DNA from: Rhodoferax sp. PAMC 29310
GTDB taxonomy: Bacteria; Pseudomonadota; Gammaproteobacteria; Burkholderiales; Burkholderiaceae_C
Direction: 5' to 3'
Length of the DNA stretch: 64,000 nt
Assembly: GCF_017948265.1 (NCBI RefSeq)
Contig: NZ_CP072852.1
Location: 310,001 to 374,000, forward strand
Position 1 is the stretch's first letter. Every line of letters starts with the position of its first letter. The position numbers and the translations under genes are program-made. Below are positions 17,980 to 26,495 of this stretch, one piece after another. The notes beneath the pieces are model-generated. The model made no database searches and had not been told where the DNA came from. It worked only from the letters and a program-made list of their open reading frames with translations.

Positions 17980-18462
17980 ATGTCGCACGCCATCCTAGAC
18001 CTCAACACGCCTGTCCCAATTTCCCAGGCCCCACTCTGGGTAAATGCACTGCCATGCCGGATCACGGCTGGCTTTCCCTCGCCTGCCGAGGACCATGTCG
18101 TGCAGCGGGTTGACTTGATGGCGCAGTTGATGCGCCATCCTCAGGCCACCTACTTGCTCCGAGTGCGCGGTGAATCCATGATTGAGGCGGGCATCTTTGA
18201 CAACGATGTGGTGATGGTGGACCGTGCCATCACGCCGCGCTCCGGGCAGGTGGTGGTGGCCGTGGTCGATGGCGACTTTGTGTGCAAGACCCTGTACCAG
18301 CGCGGCGGGCGCATCAAACTCAAGGCCGCCAACCCCACCTTTGCCGACATCACTCCCAAAGATGGCCAGACGCTGGAAAGGGCTCAGTTTTCGGTCGGCG
18401 GCAACAAGCCAACTCATGATCTCGGTTATTGGATTGGATTCCTGGGGCAAGTGCGTCGATGA
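17980..18462 (+). pseudogene. umuD: umuD-like translesion polymerase subunit with a replaced C-terminus; umuC missing
   Basis: UmuD is an S24-type autoprotease that, after RecA-stimulated self-cleavage, joins UmuC as DNA polymerase V. The first 133 residues are a good UmuD: cleavage site AG at 30-31 (ITAGFPSPAED), nucleophile Ser66 in RGESMIEAG and general base Lys103 in DGDFVCKTL. After KDGQTLE the expected last strand (V-WG-VV-T) is replaced by 27 unrelated residues, ending at 18462. No umuC follows; the next recognisable feature is a tRNA scar at 18606. A deletion or rearrangement at about 18379 probably removed the end of umuD and all of umuC. The remaining protein might still self-cleave. 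Confidence 0.8.
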
Positions 18463-18605
18463 TCTTTTGCCAGAGCACAAAGTGTTTTTCAAATTGGTGT
18501 GACATTTGGGGCAGTACAATGGGGCAGTTGGTGGGATTCAAGGGTGTTTACGGGGGTCTATAGCTTGAAGAAATTCAGTAAAAGCTTAAGATAGCCTGAT
18601 TATAT

Positions 18606-18633
18606 ATTGGTTCGAGTCCAATCGCGCCTACCA
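18606..18633 (+). other. 3' fragment of tRNA-Val(GAC): probable attachment-site scar of a genomic island
   Basis: These 28 nt form a complete T-arm (ATTGG, loop TTCGAGT, CCAAT), the acceptor 3' strand CGCGCCT, discriminator A and an encoded CCA. The matching 5' acceptor strand AGGCGCG and the D- and anticodon arms are absent upstream. The end sequence matches my recollection of betaproteobacterial tRNA-Val(GAC). A tRNA 3' end alone is the usual product of integrase-mediated insertion, with the intact tRNA restored at the other junction. It separates accessory DNA on the left from core genes on the right. Confidence 0.75.
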
Positions 18634-18689
18634 GTATTTCTATCTGAGGTTAACCAGACTCAGGTGTTTTAAGAAATGCTGACAAATTG

Positions 18690-18726
18690 AAATCCGAATC
18701 AGGCTTGAATCCTATTCGGATTTTTT
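18690..18726 (+). terminator. Rho-independent terminator behind the tRNA scar
   Basis: AAATCCGAAT at 18690-18699 pairs with ATTCGGATTT at 18714-18723, within a run of seven T. It would have ended the original tRNA transcript. Confidence 0.75.
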
Positions 18727-18862
18727 TGTTTTCCGCTCTGGATTTATCGGTGCATGATTGATGTTCTCGGTGGTTGGGACTCAGCAATGAATTCAATCCC
18801 ATCCCATTCATGTGCTAACAGACGTGGCCTTGATCCCTGTGGATCGATGACTCTTTAGAATG

Positions 18863-18877
18863 TGTTGCACTGCAACA
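18863..18877. promoter_or_regulatory. Palindrome at the phaR promoter, probable PhaR operator
   Basis: TGTTGCA-C-TGCAACA is a perfect 7-bp palindrome directly after a TAGAAT -10-like hexamer (18856-18861) and 38 bp before phaR. PhaR proteins are known to bind TGC...GCA-type sites and to repress their own gene, so autoregulation is likely. Confidence 0.55.
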
Positions 18878-18915
18878 GAATCAAAGCGAGCTCAACCTGA
18901 GCCGCAGGAGAACGC

Positions 18916-19449
18916 ATGCAAAACAAAAAAAGCACCACTGGCGTGACCGATCAACGGGTCATCAAAAAGTATCCAAATCGCCGTCTGTACGATACCGATA
19001 CATCGAGCTACATCACTTTGTCTGAGGTCAAGCAACTGGTGATGGACAGTGAACCGTTCGTTGTTCTTGACGCAAAGACCTCTGAAGACCTGACGCGCAG
19101 CATACTGCTGCAGATCATTTTGGAGGAGGAGTCCAATGAGTCCCCGATGTTTACCGCGCCGGTTTTGGCCAGTGTGATTCGGTTCTATGGCAATGCCATG
19201 CAGGGACTCATGGGCGGGTATTTGGAAAATAATATCCAGTCTCTATTGGATGTTCAAAGCAAGTTTTCAGAGCAATCAAAAAACTTGTCGCCTGAGATGT
19301 GGGCGAAATTCGTGGCGATGCAGTCACCTGCTCTGCAGGCCATGATGGGGGGCAATCTGGATCAATCCAAAAATATGCTGCAACAAATGCAAGATCAAAT
19401 GCAAAAGCAGACCGATCAAATGCTGGACGCATTTGGTATCAAGCGGTAG
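18916..19449 (+). CDS. phaR: Polyhydroxyalkanoate synthesis repressor PhaR
   Basis: PhaR senses PHB granules and represses phasin genes and itself when no polymer is present. The 177-residue protein starts at ATG 18916 behind CAGGAG. The N-terminal PHB accumulation DNA-binding domain spans about 15-75 and includes the diagnostic [19 protein letters not shown] and [17 protein letters not shown]. Two PHB-accumulation regulatory repeats follow (about 80-130). The tail is Gln- and Met-rich ([19 protein letters not shown]), as in the family. It is followed by rimO 40 bp later on the same strand. Its presence implies that the cell makes PHB, although no pha synthesis gene is in this window. Confidence 0.95.
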   Translation: MQNKKSTTGVTDQRVIKKYPNRRLYDTDTSSYITLSEVKQLVMDSEPFVVLDAKTSEDLTRSILLQIILEEESNESPMFTAPVLASVIRFYGNAMQGLMGGYLENNIQSLLDVQSKFSEQSKNLSPEMWAKFVAMQSPALQAMMGGNLDQSKNMLQQMQDQMQKQTDQMLDAFGIKR

Positions 19450-19489
19450 TTGGATTGACCGTCAAATCCGTGGGCATGTGAGTGAAGCA

Positions 19490-20887
19490 ATGAGTACAAA
19501 TATCAATACAAGCGTCAAAAATTCGCCCAAAGTGGGTTTCGTCAGTTTGGGCTGCGCCAAAGCGCTAACGGACTCCGAGTTAATTCTGACCCAGCTCAAT
19601 GCGGAAGGCTATCAAACCTCCAAAACCTTCCAGGGCGCTGACCTTGTGATTGTGAACACATGCGGATTCATTGACGATGCAGTCAAGGAAAGCTTGGACA
19701 CAATTGGGGAAGCCCTTGCAGAAAACGGCAAGGTGATCGTGACCGGATGCTTGGGCGCCAAGTCAGCGGAAGGCGGTGGCAACTTGGTTCGCAAAATGCA
19801 CCCGAGCGTGTTGGCCGTAACAGGCCCGCAGGCGACGCAGGAGGTGATGGACGCCGTCCATGCCAATTTGCCGAAGCCACATGACCCGTTCATTGATCTG
19901 GTACCGAATACCTTCGGTGTGGCGGGCATCAAATTGACGCCAAGGCATTACGCTTACGTCAAAATTAGCGAAGGGTGCAATCATCGTTGCACTTTTTGCA
20001 TCATCCCTTCGATGCGAGGTGATTTGGTCTCCCGGCCGATTGGCGATGTGCTTCAAGAGGCGAAGGCCTTGTTTGAGGGCGGCGTCAAGGAGTTGCTGGT
20101 CATTAGTCAAGATACATCCGCCTATGGCGTTGACATCAAGTACAGAACTGGTTTCTGGGAAGGCAAGCCGATCAAGACGCGTATGCTGGACTTGGTGAAA
20201 GCACTTGGCGAGATTGCTGAGGGCTACGGTGCTTGGGTTCGCTTGCACTATGTTTATCCTTATCCCAGTGTGGATGAGGTGATTCCCTTGATGGCGACGG
20301 GCAAAGTGTTGCCCTATTTGGATGTGCCGCTCCAGCATAGCCATCCAGATGTATTGAAGCGCATGAAGCGCCCGGCAAGTGGCGAAAGAAACCTGGAGAG
20401 AATTCAAAAATGGAGAGAGGTATGTCCGGAAATTGTGGTCCGAAGCACGTTCATTGCTGGATTCCCGGGCGAGACTGAGGAAGAGTTTTCACATCTGCTT
20501 GATTTCATGAAAGAGGCCAAAATTGACAGAGCTGGCTGTTTCGCATATAGCCCCGTTGATGGCGCCACGGCCAACGACCTTCCCGGCATGCTGCCAATCG
20601 AGGTTAGGGAAGAACGACGAGCGCGTTTTATGGCAGTGGCTGAAGCCGTGTCCGCGGCCAAATTGCACCAGCGCATTGGTGCGACGATGCAAATATTGGT
20701 TGATTCCGCGCCGGGGATGGGTAAAAAAGGCGGCGTTGGCAGGTCTTATGCCGATGCGCCCGAGATTGACGGCGTCGTTCGATTGTTGCCGCCAGAAAAG
20801 ATCAGCAAGACCTTGAAGGTGGGAGAGTTCACAAAAGCCCGTATCGTTGGAGCGCAAGGACACGATCTGGTTGCTCAGCCGTTCTAG
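19490..20887 (+). CDS. rimO: Ribosomal protein S12 methylthiotransferase RimO
   Basis: RimO adds a methylthio group to Asp of ribosomal protein S12 using radical SAM chemistry. I place the start at ATG 19490 ([20 protein letters not shown]), giving 465 residues; an upstream GTG-type extension into phaR is unlikely. The N-terminal MTTase domain has its three cluster cysteines in [19 protein letters not shown] and VTGCLGAK. The radical SAM motif is CNHRCTFC at about residue 160. A C-terminal TRAM domain holds the final 70 residues or so. All cysteines are kept and the length is normal. Confidence 0.97.
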   Translation: MSTNINTSVKNSPKVGFVSLGCAKALTDSELILTQLNAEGYQTSKTFQGADLVIVNTCGFIDDAVKESLDTIGEALAENGKVIVTGCLGAKSAEGGGNLVRKMHPSVLAVTGPQATQEVMDAVHANLPKPHDPFIDLVPNTFGVAGIKLTPRHYAYVKISEGCNHRCTFCIIPSMRGDLVSRPIGDVLQEAKALFEGGVKELLVISQDTSAYGVDIKYRTGFWEGKPIKTRMLDLVKALGEIAEGYGAWVRLHYVYPYPSVDEVIPLMATGKVLPYLDVPLQHSHPDVLKRMKRPASGERNLERIQKWREVCPEIVVRSTFIAGFPGETEEEFSHLLDFMKEAKIDRAGCFAYSPVDGATANDLPGMLPIEVREERRARFMAVAEAVSAAKLHQRIGATMQILVDSAPGMGKKGGVGRSYADAPEIDGVVRLLPPEKISKTLKVGEFTKARIVGAQGHDLVAQPF

Positions 20888-20910
20888 TCCGCGTTGGCAG
20901 TTCGACAAAT

Positions 20911-20938
20911 AAACCGTCGACATCTCGGCGGTTTATTT
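20911..20938 (+). terminator. Terminator after rimO
   Basis: AAACCGTCGA and CGGCGGTTT pair around a short loop (20911-20934, one mismatch) and are followed by ATTTT. It lies 23 bp after the rimO stop. Confidence 0.65.
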
Positions 20939-21115
20939 TCATTGCTCAATTATTGAGATGTAGGTTGAGTTGGGAGGCTGTCATGACCCCGGCTGTTCAA
21001 AGTCTGAACGATTCGTCGAAAAGGCAGCTTGGACGTTGATATTGCTACCGGACTTATTGTCATGACACATCGCCTGCCAGGATAATAGCTGTTGATCCAT
21101 GAATTGAGGGCAAAG

Positions 21116-21142
21116 AAAAAGCCCCTTGTTTTCACAAGGGGC
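21116..21142 (-). terminator. Terminator of tRNA-Leu (minus strand)
   Basis: GCCCCTTGT and ACAAGGGGC (21121-21142) form a 9-bp stem with a four-base loop. On the minus strand it is followed by TTTTTC. It lies 11 bp after the tRNA 3' end. Confidence 0.85.
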
Positions 21143-21153
21143 TCTCAATTTTC

Positions 21154-21238
21154 TGGTGCCCGGAAGAGGACTCGAACCTCCACACCTTGCGGCACACGGA
21201 CCTGAACCGTGCGCGTCTACCAATTCCGCCATCCGGGC
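21154..21238 (-). tRNA. tRNA-Leu (anticodon CAG)
   Basis: Read on the minus strand, an 85-nt tRNA begins GCCCGGA and ends TTCCGGGCACCA, so CCA is encoded. The anticodon arm is GCACGG-TTCAGGT-CCGTGT with anticodon CAG. The long variable arm (TGCCGCAAGGTGT) is that of a class II leucine tRNA. The T-loop is TTCGAGT. A TATAAT box lies eight bases upstream (21247-21252). Confidence 0.96.
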
Positions 21239-21452
21239 ATGCAAGAATTATAGCATGGCGTATGAGGCAAAATCGCCGTGAATTCACTGTCGAAAAGGTT
21301 TGTCGCAAAGCTTTATGCTTTAGGATGGGCGATGCCTGTTTGTGGCATAAGCCATTGATTTCAATTGAATTTTTATTAACGTTGATTTCCCATGGCGAAA
21401 ATTGAGCTTGTGCTCTCATCGCCGCTCAACTATGCAGGAAAGAGGGTGATTT

Positions 21453-23756
21453 ATCAAACATAGCAGCCAAACCAATCAAGCTCTGGACGAAATTTCTGGA
21501 GTTGTTCAGGGGCACCGGGATGGACATGGATTTGTTGCCCGTGACGACGGCGAGTCAGATGTCTATTTGCCGCCGAACGAAATGCGGGCGGTCCTGCACA
21601 AAGATCGAGTCAAGGTTCGGATCGTTAGAAGTGACCGCAAAGGGCGCCCCGAGGGGCGGGTGTTGGAGATCACGGAGCGATCCAATCAACCCATTATTGG
21701 CCGGTTGCTGTTTGAGAGTGGTATTTGGATTGTTGCGCCGGAAGACAAACGGTACGGGCAGGACGTGATGATTCCCAAGTCCGCAACTGGTCCAGCAAAG
21801 CCTGGCCAGGTTGTCGTAGTTGAGTTGACAGAGCCTCCATCGTTGTTTGGTCAACCCGTGGGTCGGGTGAAGGAAGTCCTTGGCGAAATTGACGACCCCG
21901 GCATGGAAATCGAAATTGCCGTTCGCAAATACAGTGTTCCACATCAATTTTCAGAGGCTTGCATCGCATTGGCGAGGACGCTTCCCGATAAAGTACAACC
22001 ACAAGACAAGCGGCATCGTGTTGACCTTAATGACATCCCACTCGTCACTATCGATGGTGAGGATGCACGAGATTTCGATGATGCTGTTTATTGCGAACCG
22101 ACAAGGGTTGGGCGCGGAAAATCAGCCCTGAAGGGTTGGCGGCTCCTCGTGGCCATCGCTGATGTCAGCCACTATGTGCAAACCGGCTCAGCGATTGATG
22201 TTGATGCCTATGACAGGGCCACGAGCGTTTACTTTCCGCGACGGGTCATTCCCATGTTGCCGGAAAAACTCTCCAATGGGCTTTGCTCCCTCAATCCTGA
22301 GGTCGAACGTTTGTGCATGGTCTGTGACATGGTGGTCACTGAGGATGGTGAGGTTTCTGCCTATCAGTTCTATCCGGCCGTGATGTGGAGTCATGCTCGC
22401 TTTACCTATACCGAGGTCGCGGCGATTTTGGCGAATACGAGAGGTCCAGAAGCGCTCAAGCGAAAAGAGCGGGTGGTTGATTTAATCAACCTGCACGACG
22501 TGTACAACGCCCTATTAAAGTCACGGGCACGTCGCGGCGCAGTTGATTTTGAGACAGTTGAAACTCAAATTGTGTGTGATGAGGTTGGACATATTGAGCG
22601 GATTGTTCCTCGCACTCGCAACGATGCACACAAGCTAATTGAAGAGGCCATGCTCGCGGCCAACGTCTGCAGTGCCGACTTCATTGCCCAAAGCAAACAT
22701 GCTGGCTTATTCCGCGTCCATGAAGGCCCCACACCTGAGAAGAAAGAGATACTTCGGAACTACCTCAAGGTCACCGGGGTGGGGATGACCATTTCTGACG
22801 ATCCATCGCCAGGTGAATTTCAGGCCATTGCGAATGCGACCAAGGATCGACCTGATTCGGCGCAAATTCATTCGATGCTTTTGCGCTCAATGCAGCAGGC
22901 GATTTATACCCCGGTGAACGGGGGACATTTTGGATTAGCGTTTGATGCCTATACCCACTTCACCAGCCCGATTCGGCGCTACCCTGACTTGTTGGTTCAC
23001 CGGGTCATCAAATCTATTTTGGGTAAAACCAAGTACAAACTGCCAGGTCTGCCGACTCCCGGTGAGGCCCATGCCAAGTTGTCACGTCGACTAGAAAAAG
23101 GGGCTGTCGCGAAAGAAAAGGACGGTGAAAAGCCGAAGAAACTCAGTCCAGAAACTCAGGCGTGGCAAGCGGCGGGCTTGCACTGTAGTGCCAATGAGCG
23201 CCGAGCCGATGAAGCCAGTCGCGACGTCGAGGCATGGTTGAAGTGCAAGTACATGCACGAGCATCTTGGTGAGGAATTCAGTGGTGTGGTGAGCTCTGTG
23301 ACCAGTTTCGGGGTTTTTGTGACCTTGGATGCGATGTATGTGGAGGGGTTGGTACACATCACGGAACTAGGTGGCGAGTACTACAGGTTCGACGAGGCAC
23401 GCCAAGAACTTCGCGGTGAGCGCTCTGGGATGCGTTATGCAATTGGATCAAAGGTTCAAGTGCAAGTCAGTCGAGTTGACTTGGATGGGCGTCGCATTGA
23501 TTTTCGGCTCCTGCACGAGGACGACGGGTTGACGCGTCGCGGCGGGAAGGACGGGGCAATGGCGCGCATTGGAGGCGTTCCGACGGAGCGTCTTGCTCCA
23601 GAAAAGGATTCATCTTCGCCCCGCCGTTCCAGAAAAGTGTCCGAACCATTGGCGAGTATGCCGCCTGCCGGCAAGCGACATGCCGGGAATACGGTGGCTA
23701 AACCTGAAGGTGTCAAAAGCAAAGAAAAGGGTCGAAAGCCGAGACGCCGAACCTGA
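21453..23756 (+). CDS. rnr: Ribonuclease R, with an apparent non-AUG (ATC) start
   Basis: RNase R is a 3'-to-5' exoribonuclease that degrades structured RNA. Conserved N-terminal cold-shock sequence (GVVQGHRDGHGFVARDDG) is already present from about 21486, yet the frame back to the TGA at 21447 contains no ATG, GTG or TTG. A strong GGAAAGAGGG ribosome site ends six bases before ATC 21453, which I therefore propose as the start (767 residues). The first standard start, TTG 21567, would remove half of the first cold-shock domain. The RNB catalytic motif IDGEDARDFDDAVY is about residue 200, an S1 domain is at about 605-690 (FSGVVSSVTSFGVFV), and the tail is basic (KGRKPRRRT). Confidence 0.9.
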   Translation: MKHSSQTNQALDEISGVVQGHRDGHGFVARDDGESDVYLPPNEMRAVLHKDRVKVRIVRSDRKGRPEGRVLEITERSNQPIIGRLLFESGIWIVAPEDKRYGQDVMIPKSATGPAKPGQVVVVELTEPPSLFGQPVGRVKEVLGEIDDPGMEIEIAVRKYSVPHQFSEACIALARTLPDKVQPQDKRHRVDLNDIPLVTIDGEDARDFDDAVYCEPTRVGRGKSALKGWRLLVAIADVSHYVQTGSAIDVDAYDRATSVYFPRRVIPMLPEKLSNGLCSLNPEVERLCMVCDMVVTEDGEVSAYQFYPAVMWSHARFTYTEVAAILANTRGPEALKRKERVVDLINLHDVYNALLKSRARRGAVDFETVETQIVCDEVGHIERIVPRTRNDAHKLIEEAMLAANVCSADFIAQSKHAGLFRVHEGPTPEKKEILRNYLKVTGVGMTISDDPSPGEFQAIANATKDRPDSAQIHSMLLRSMQQAIYTPVNGGHFGLAFDAYTHFTSPIRRYPDLLVHRVIKSILGKTKYKLPGLPTPGEAHAKLSRRLEKGAVAKEKDGEKPKKLSPETQAWQAAGLHCSANERRADEASRDVEAWLKCKYMHEHLGEEFSGVVSSVTSFGVFVTLDAMYVEGLVHITELGGEYYRFDEARQELRGERSGMRYAIGSKVQVQVSRVDLDGRRIDFRLLHEDDGLTRRGGKDGAMARIGGVPTERLAPEKDSSSPRRSRKVSEPLASMPPAGKRHAGNTVAKPEGVKSKEKGRKPRRRT

Positions 23757-23792
23757 AGTGGTTTGGGATGTACTTTGTCGTGCACTTCAAGT

Positions 23793-23828
23793 GGAACAGC
23801 CAAGCTCACAGATGAGCTTGGCTGTTCC
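23793..23828. terminator. Perfect 16-bp hairpin between convergent genes
   Basis: GGAACAGCCAAGCTCA and TGAGCTTGGCTGTTCC enclose a four-base loop (CAGA). It sits between rnr on the plus strand and the HD-GYP fragment on the minus strand, and probably stops transcription from both sides, although no T-run is present. Confidence 0.6.
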
Positions 23829-23847
23829 TAGTTAACGCTACATATTG

Positions 23848-24418
23848 TTACGCTGCCTGACGAACATAGGCCATTAGCTCCGCACCAGCTGATCGCTCAA
23901 AACTCAGAATGCGGCCGATGATCCGGGCATCAAGGACATGGTCAGCAGATAGCATCAGCATGCCACTGGGCGCCAATAAGTCTCGGGAGAGAATCATCCC
24001 TGCTTGCAGGTCACGAACGGGTATCGCCACTTCACGGACTGAATTCTTACTGGCATCCGATTGAGCAGGCCCAGAGGTTACTTCGGTAAACGCGTCCACG
24101 ACCTCGGGATCGTAGCGATTCCCGCGTCCGTGCACGATAAATATCTGCGCACCCCCTGCCGTCAATTGCCTGGCTGTCAACGCACCAATTTGCATATTGT
24201 CATAGTCACTGGCAAGGGTCAAAATTCTGGCTCCAATCGGGATGCCATTACCCGAAAGGTTGCCGGGCGTGCCAGTCCCATCAAACCGTTCAAACTGAGC
24301 GCTAATGATTTCGGAGGCTCCCCGAAGTTCTTGCAATGGCAGTAGCAGGTGTTCCGCTTGAACGGCATGGCGTCGATAGGTGTCTAGTTGCGGTGGCTTC
24401 ATGGTTCCAACGGGCAGA
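23848..24418 (-). pseudogene. HD-GYP domain protein, C-terminal fragment cut by IS256
   Basis: HD-GYP proteins hydrolyse cyclic-di-GMP. The frame is open through to the edge of the insertion sequence at 24418, so the ATG at 24402 is probably internal. What remains is the second half of an HD-GYP domain (ERFDGTGTPGNLSGNGIPIGARIL, then DYDNMQ and GNRYDPEVVDAF) and a C-terminal segment with RDLQAGMILSRDL. The GYP triplet reads GTP and the HD catalytic pair is lost. It was the downstream gene of the signalling cluster at 24419-30219 before the insertion and deletion. Confidence 0.8.
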
Positions 24419-25746
24419 GGGTGTCCCGAATTTTGTGTAAACGGCGGTTAAGTTAGACGCGCGGCATGCGCTCGTCAAACTGAATGGTAAAGCGGTTCAG
24501 AGCAGCCTTCCAATCCCGAATCGGCATCGTCCATTTCTGGCTGATGTTGTTCAGTGCCAGATAGAACAGCTTGAACACTGCGTCCTCAGTTGGGAACGAG
24601 CCGCGGGTCTTGGTTATTTTGCGCAGGCTCATGTTCACGGACTCAATGGCGTTGGTCGTGTAAATCACTTTTCGGATGTCTGGCGGGTATTCAAAGAACG
24701 GTATCAAGCGTGTCCAGTTGCGCCGCCAGGAGCGCCCAATCGGAGCGAAGGAATCGTCCCATTTGACCTCGAATGCCGTGAGTTGTCGCTCAGCTTCGGA
24801 TTCAGTGGGCGCAGCGTAAATCAGCCGCAAATCCGCGGCGACTTCCTTGCGCTGTTTCCACCCCACGAAGTTCAGGCTGTGACGCACCATGTGAACAATG
24901 CAAAGCTGCACCGTCGCCTTGGGGAAGACTGCCTCAATGGCGTCAGGGAAACCTTTGAGCCCATCTACGCAGGCGATAAAGATGTCAGCCACGCCCCGAT
25001 TCTTCAGTTCAGTCACCACCTGCAGCCAGAACTTGGCCCCTTCGGTTTGGGCCATCCACAGGCCCAGTACCTCTTTGAGGCCGTCCAGGTTGACGCCAAT
25101 GGCCAAGTACAGGGCCTTGACCCGCACAGTACCGTTGTCGCGCACCTTGACGTGAATGCAGTCCATGTAGACGATGGGGTACAGCGCCTCCAAGGGGCGC
25201 GACTGCCAGGCTTTGACCTCGTCCATGACGGCGTCGGTCACGGATGAAATCAGGGTAGGAGACACTTCGGCGCCGTACATCTCCTGCAGATGGCCTTGAA
25301 TCTCGCGTACCGTCATGCCTCGGGCATACAGCGACAGTATCTTGTCGTCAAAGCCGCTCCAGCGGGTCTGGTGTTTGCCAATCAGTTGGGGCTCGAAGGT
25401 GCCGGCGCGGTCACGGGGGATTTCTATGGGTAGCTGGCCAAAATCGCCTTTGAGCGTTTTCTTGCTGCACCCGTTGCGGGTGTTGCCCGCTTCATTGGCA
25501 ACCAACTGGTTCTTGCCGTGACCCAGGTGGCCGGTCAATTCGGCTTGCAAAGCTCGCTCGACCAAGGCTTTGGTGAGCTGCGTCAAGAGGCCATTCTGGC
25601 CAATCAGGTCTTCGGGCTTTTTGTAGTCGGCCAACAGGGCGTCAATCAGCTCGGCGGGTAAGGGTTTCATCTCTACGGTCATCTCGGCTCCATGCAAGAC
25701 AGCAGTTTCCTGCCAAATAACCGTTTACACAAAACTTCTTACACCC
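24419..25746 (-). mobile_element. IS256-family insertion sequence without target duplication
   Basis: The ends share GGGTGT at the tip and TTTTGTGTAAACGG inside, forming 26-bp imperfect inverted repeats at 24419-24444 and 25721-25746. The flanks, CGGGCAGA on the left and TCGAAAAA on the right, do not match, so the usual 8-9 bp duplication is missing. Each flank is inside a different broken gene. The element therefore marks a deletion next to it or recombination between two copies. Confidence 0.85.
24453..25682 (-). CDS. IS256 family (Mutator-type) transposase
   Basis: This 409-residue transposase starts at ATG 25682, with GGAG nine bases upstream; a TTG five codons earlier is possible. The DDE residues are visible in MDCIHVKV (Asp about 174), ACVDGLKGFPDAI (Asp about 239) and TTNAIESVN (Glu about 347). 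The Mutator-type signature LCIVHMVRHS is present between the second and third. The N-terminal part contains GHLGHGKNQ and GNTRNG-SKKT, typical of the family. No break is seen, so the enzyme is probably functional. Confidence 0.95.
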   Translation of the reverse strand: MTVEMKPLPAELIDALLADYKKPEDLIGQNGLLTQLTKALVERALQAELTGHLGHGKNQLVANEAGNTRNGCSKKTLKGDFGQLPIEIPRDRAGTFEPQLIGKHQTRWSGFDDKILSLYARGMTVREIQGHLQEMYGAEVSPTLISSVTDAVMDEVKAWQSRPLEALYPIVYMDCIHVKVRDNGTVRVKALYLAIGVNLDGLKEVLGLWMAQTEGAKFWLQVVTELKNRGVADIFIACVDGLKGFPDAIEAVFPKATVQLCIVHMVRHSLNFVGWKQRKEVAADLRLIYAAPTESEAERQLTAFEVKWDDSFAPIGRSWRRNWTRLIPFFEYPPDIRKVIYTTNAIESVNMSLRKITKTRGSFPTEDAVFKLFYLALNNISQKWTMPIRDWKAALNRFTIQFDERMPRV

Positions 25747-26485
25747 TCGAAAAAATATACCCAATCAGATTATTGATCTCATGCGCTACGCCGGCCGCCA
25801 ACTGCCCAATTGACGCCAGCTTCTCCGACTGAACCAAATGTTCATGGGCGGCCGATAACTCGGCGTTTAGCCCATTTAACTCCGCGTTCTTGTCCAACAG
25901 TTCACGCTCGGCTTGCTCACGCCTGGCTACGTCATCCTGCAGCGCTTTATTGATGTCTGCCAATTCAGCCGTTCGTTGTTCAACCAGCTCCTCGACCTCA
26001 ACCTGTGACTTCATGAAGGCCGATTCGGTAATTTTCCGCTCAGTGATGTCCTGCAGTGTGCCAATAGCGCCGACGATGTGGTTTTTCGAATCACGTAGTG
26101 GGGTTGCAGTCAAAAACAGCCATCTACCCGATGTGCCCAAATGGGGGAACAATTCTTCTGCCTCATATGCATCGGGAATGACCAATGAACTGCGGTACTG
26201 GTCTTGAAAAAAATCTTCCACAATGTCGACGATGGAGCCGTCAACAATCCGGTCAGCCAAAGTGAGTCGTACCTCCCCATAGAAATGGCGCCCAATGGCA
26301 TTTGACCCAATCACTTCCTCAGCACGCACGCACAAGGTCGGAGAACAGGCCCGGTTCAAATGGGTGACGACATGATCCACATTGATGACAAATGTGGGGA
26401 CCGGACTGCTTTCAAAAAAAATCGCTTGATGGTCTGAGCCACGCCCATTTGTTCTAGTGGCATCAAATGGGTTCATTTCTGTCAT
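25739..26485 (-). pseudogene. PAS-domain sensor histidine kinase, truncated after the H-box by IS256
   Basis: I start the gene at ATG 26485 (MTEMNPFDATR), ten bases after the HDOD stop; earlier in-frame starts overlap that gene. A PAS domain lies at about 20-145 (FFESSPVPTFVINVDHVVTHL and a PAC-type GAIGTLQDITERK). A coiled coil follows at about 155-220 (ELVEQRTAELADINKALQDD). The HisKA H-box is SIGQLAAGVAHEINN. Seven codons later the coding sequence runs into the insertion sequence and stops at a TAA inside it. The ATPase domain is gone from this locus, so the protein cannot phosphorylate itself. Confidence 0.9.
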
Positions 26486-26495
26486 GTGGATGCCC

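Noticed and set aside
17995..18519. A minus-strand frame opposite umuD beginning with a CPKCH motif that looked like a zinc ribbon
   Set aside because: Most of it is antisense to conserved umuD codons. Only the first 30 or so codons lie outside, too little to call a gene.
21567..23756. RNase R starting at TTG 21567
   Set aside because: It would cut off the conserved GHGFVARDDG strand of the first cold-shock domain and has no ribosome site before it.
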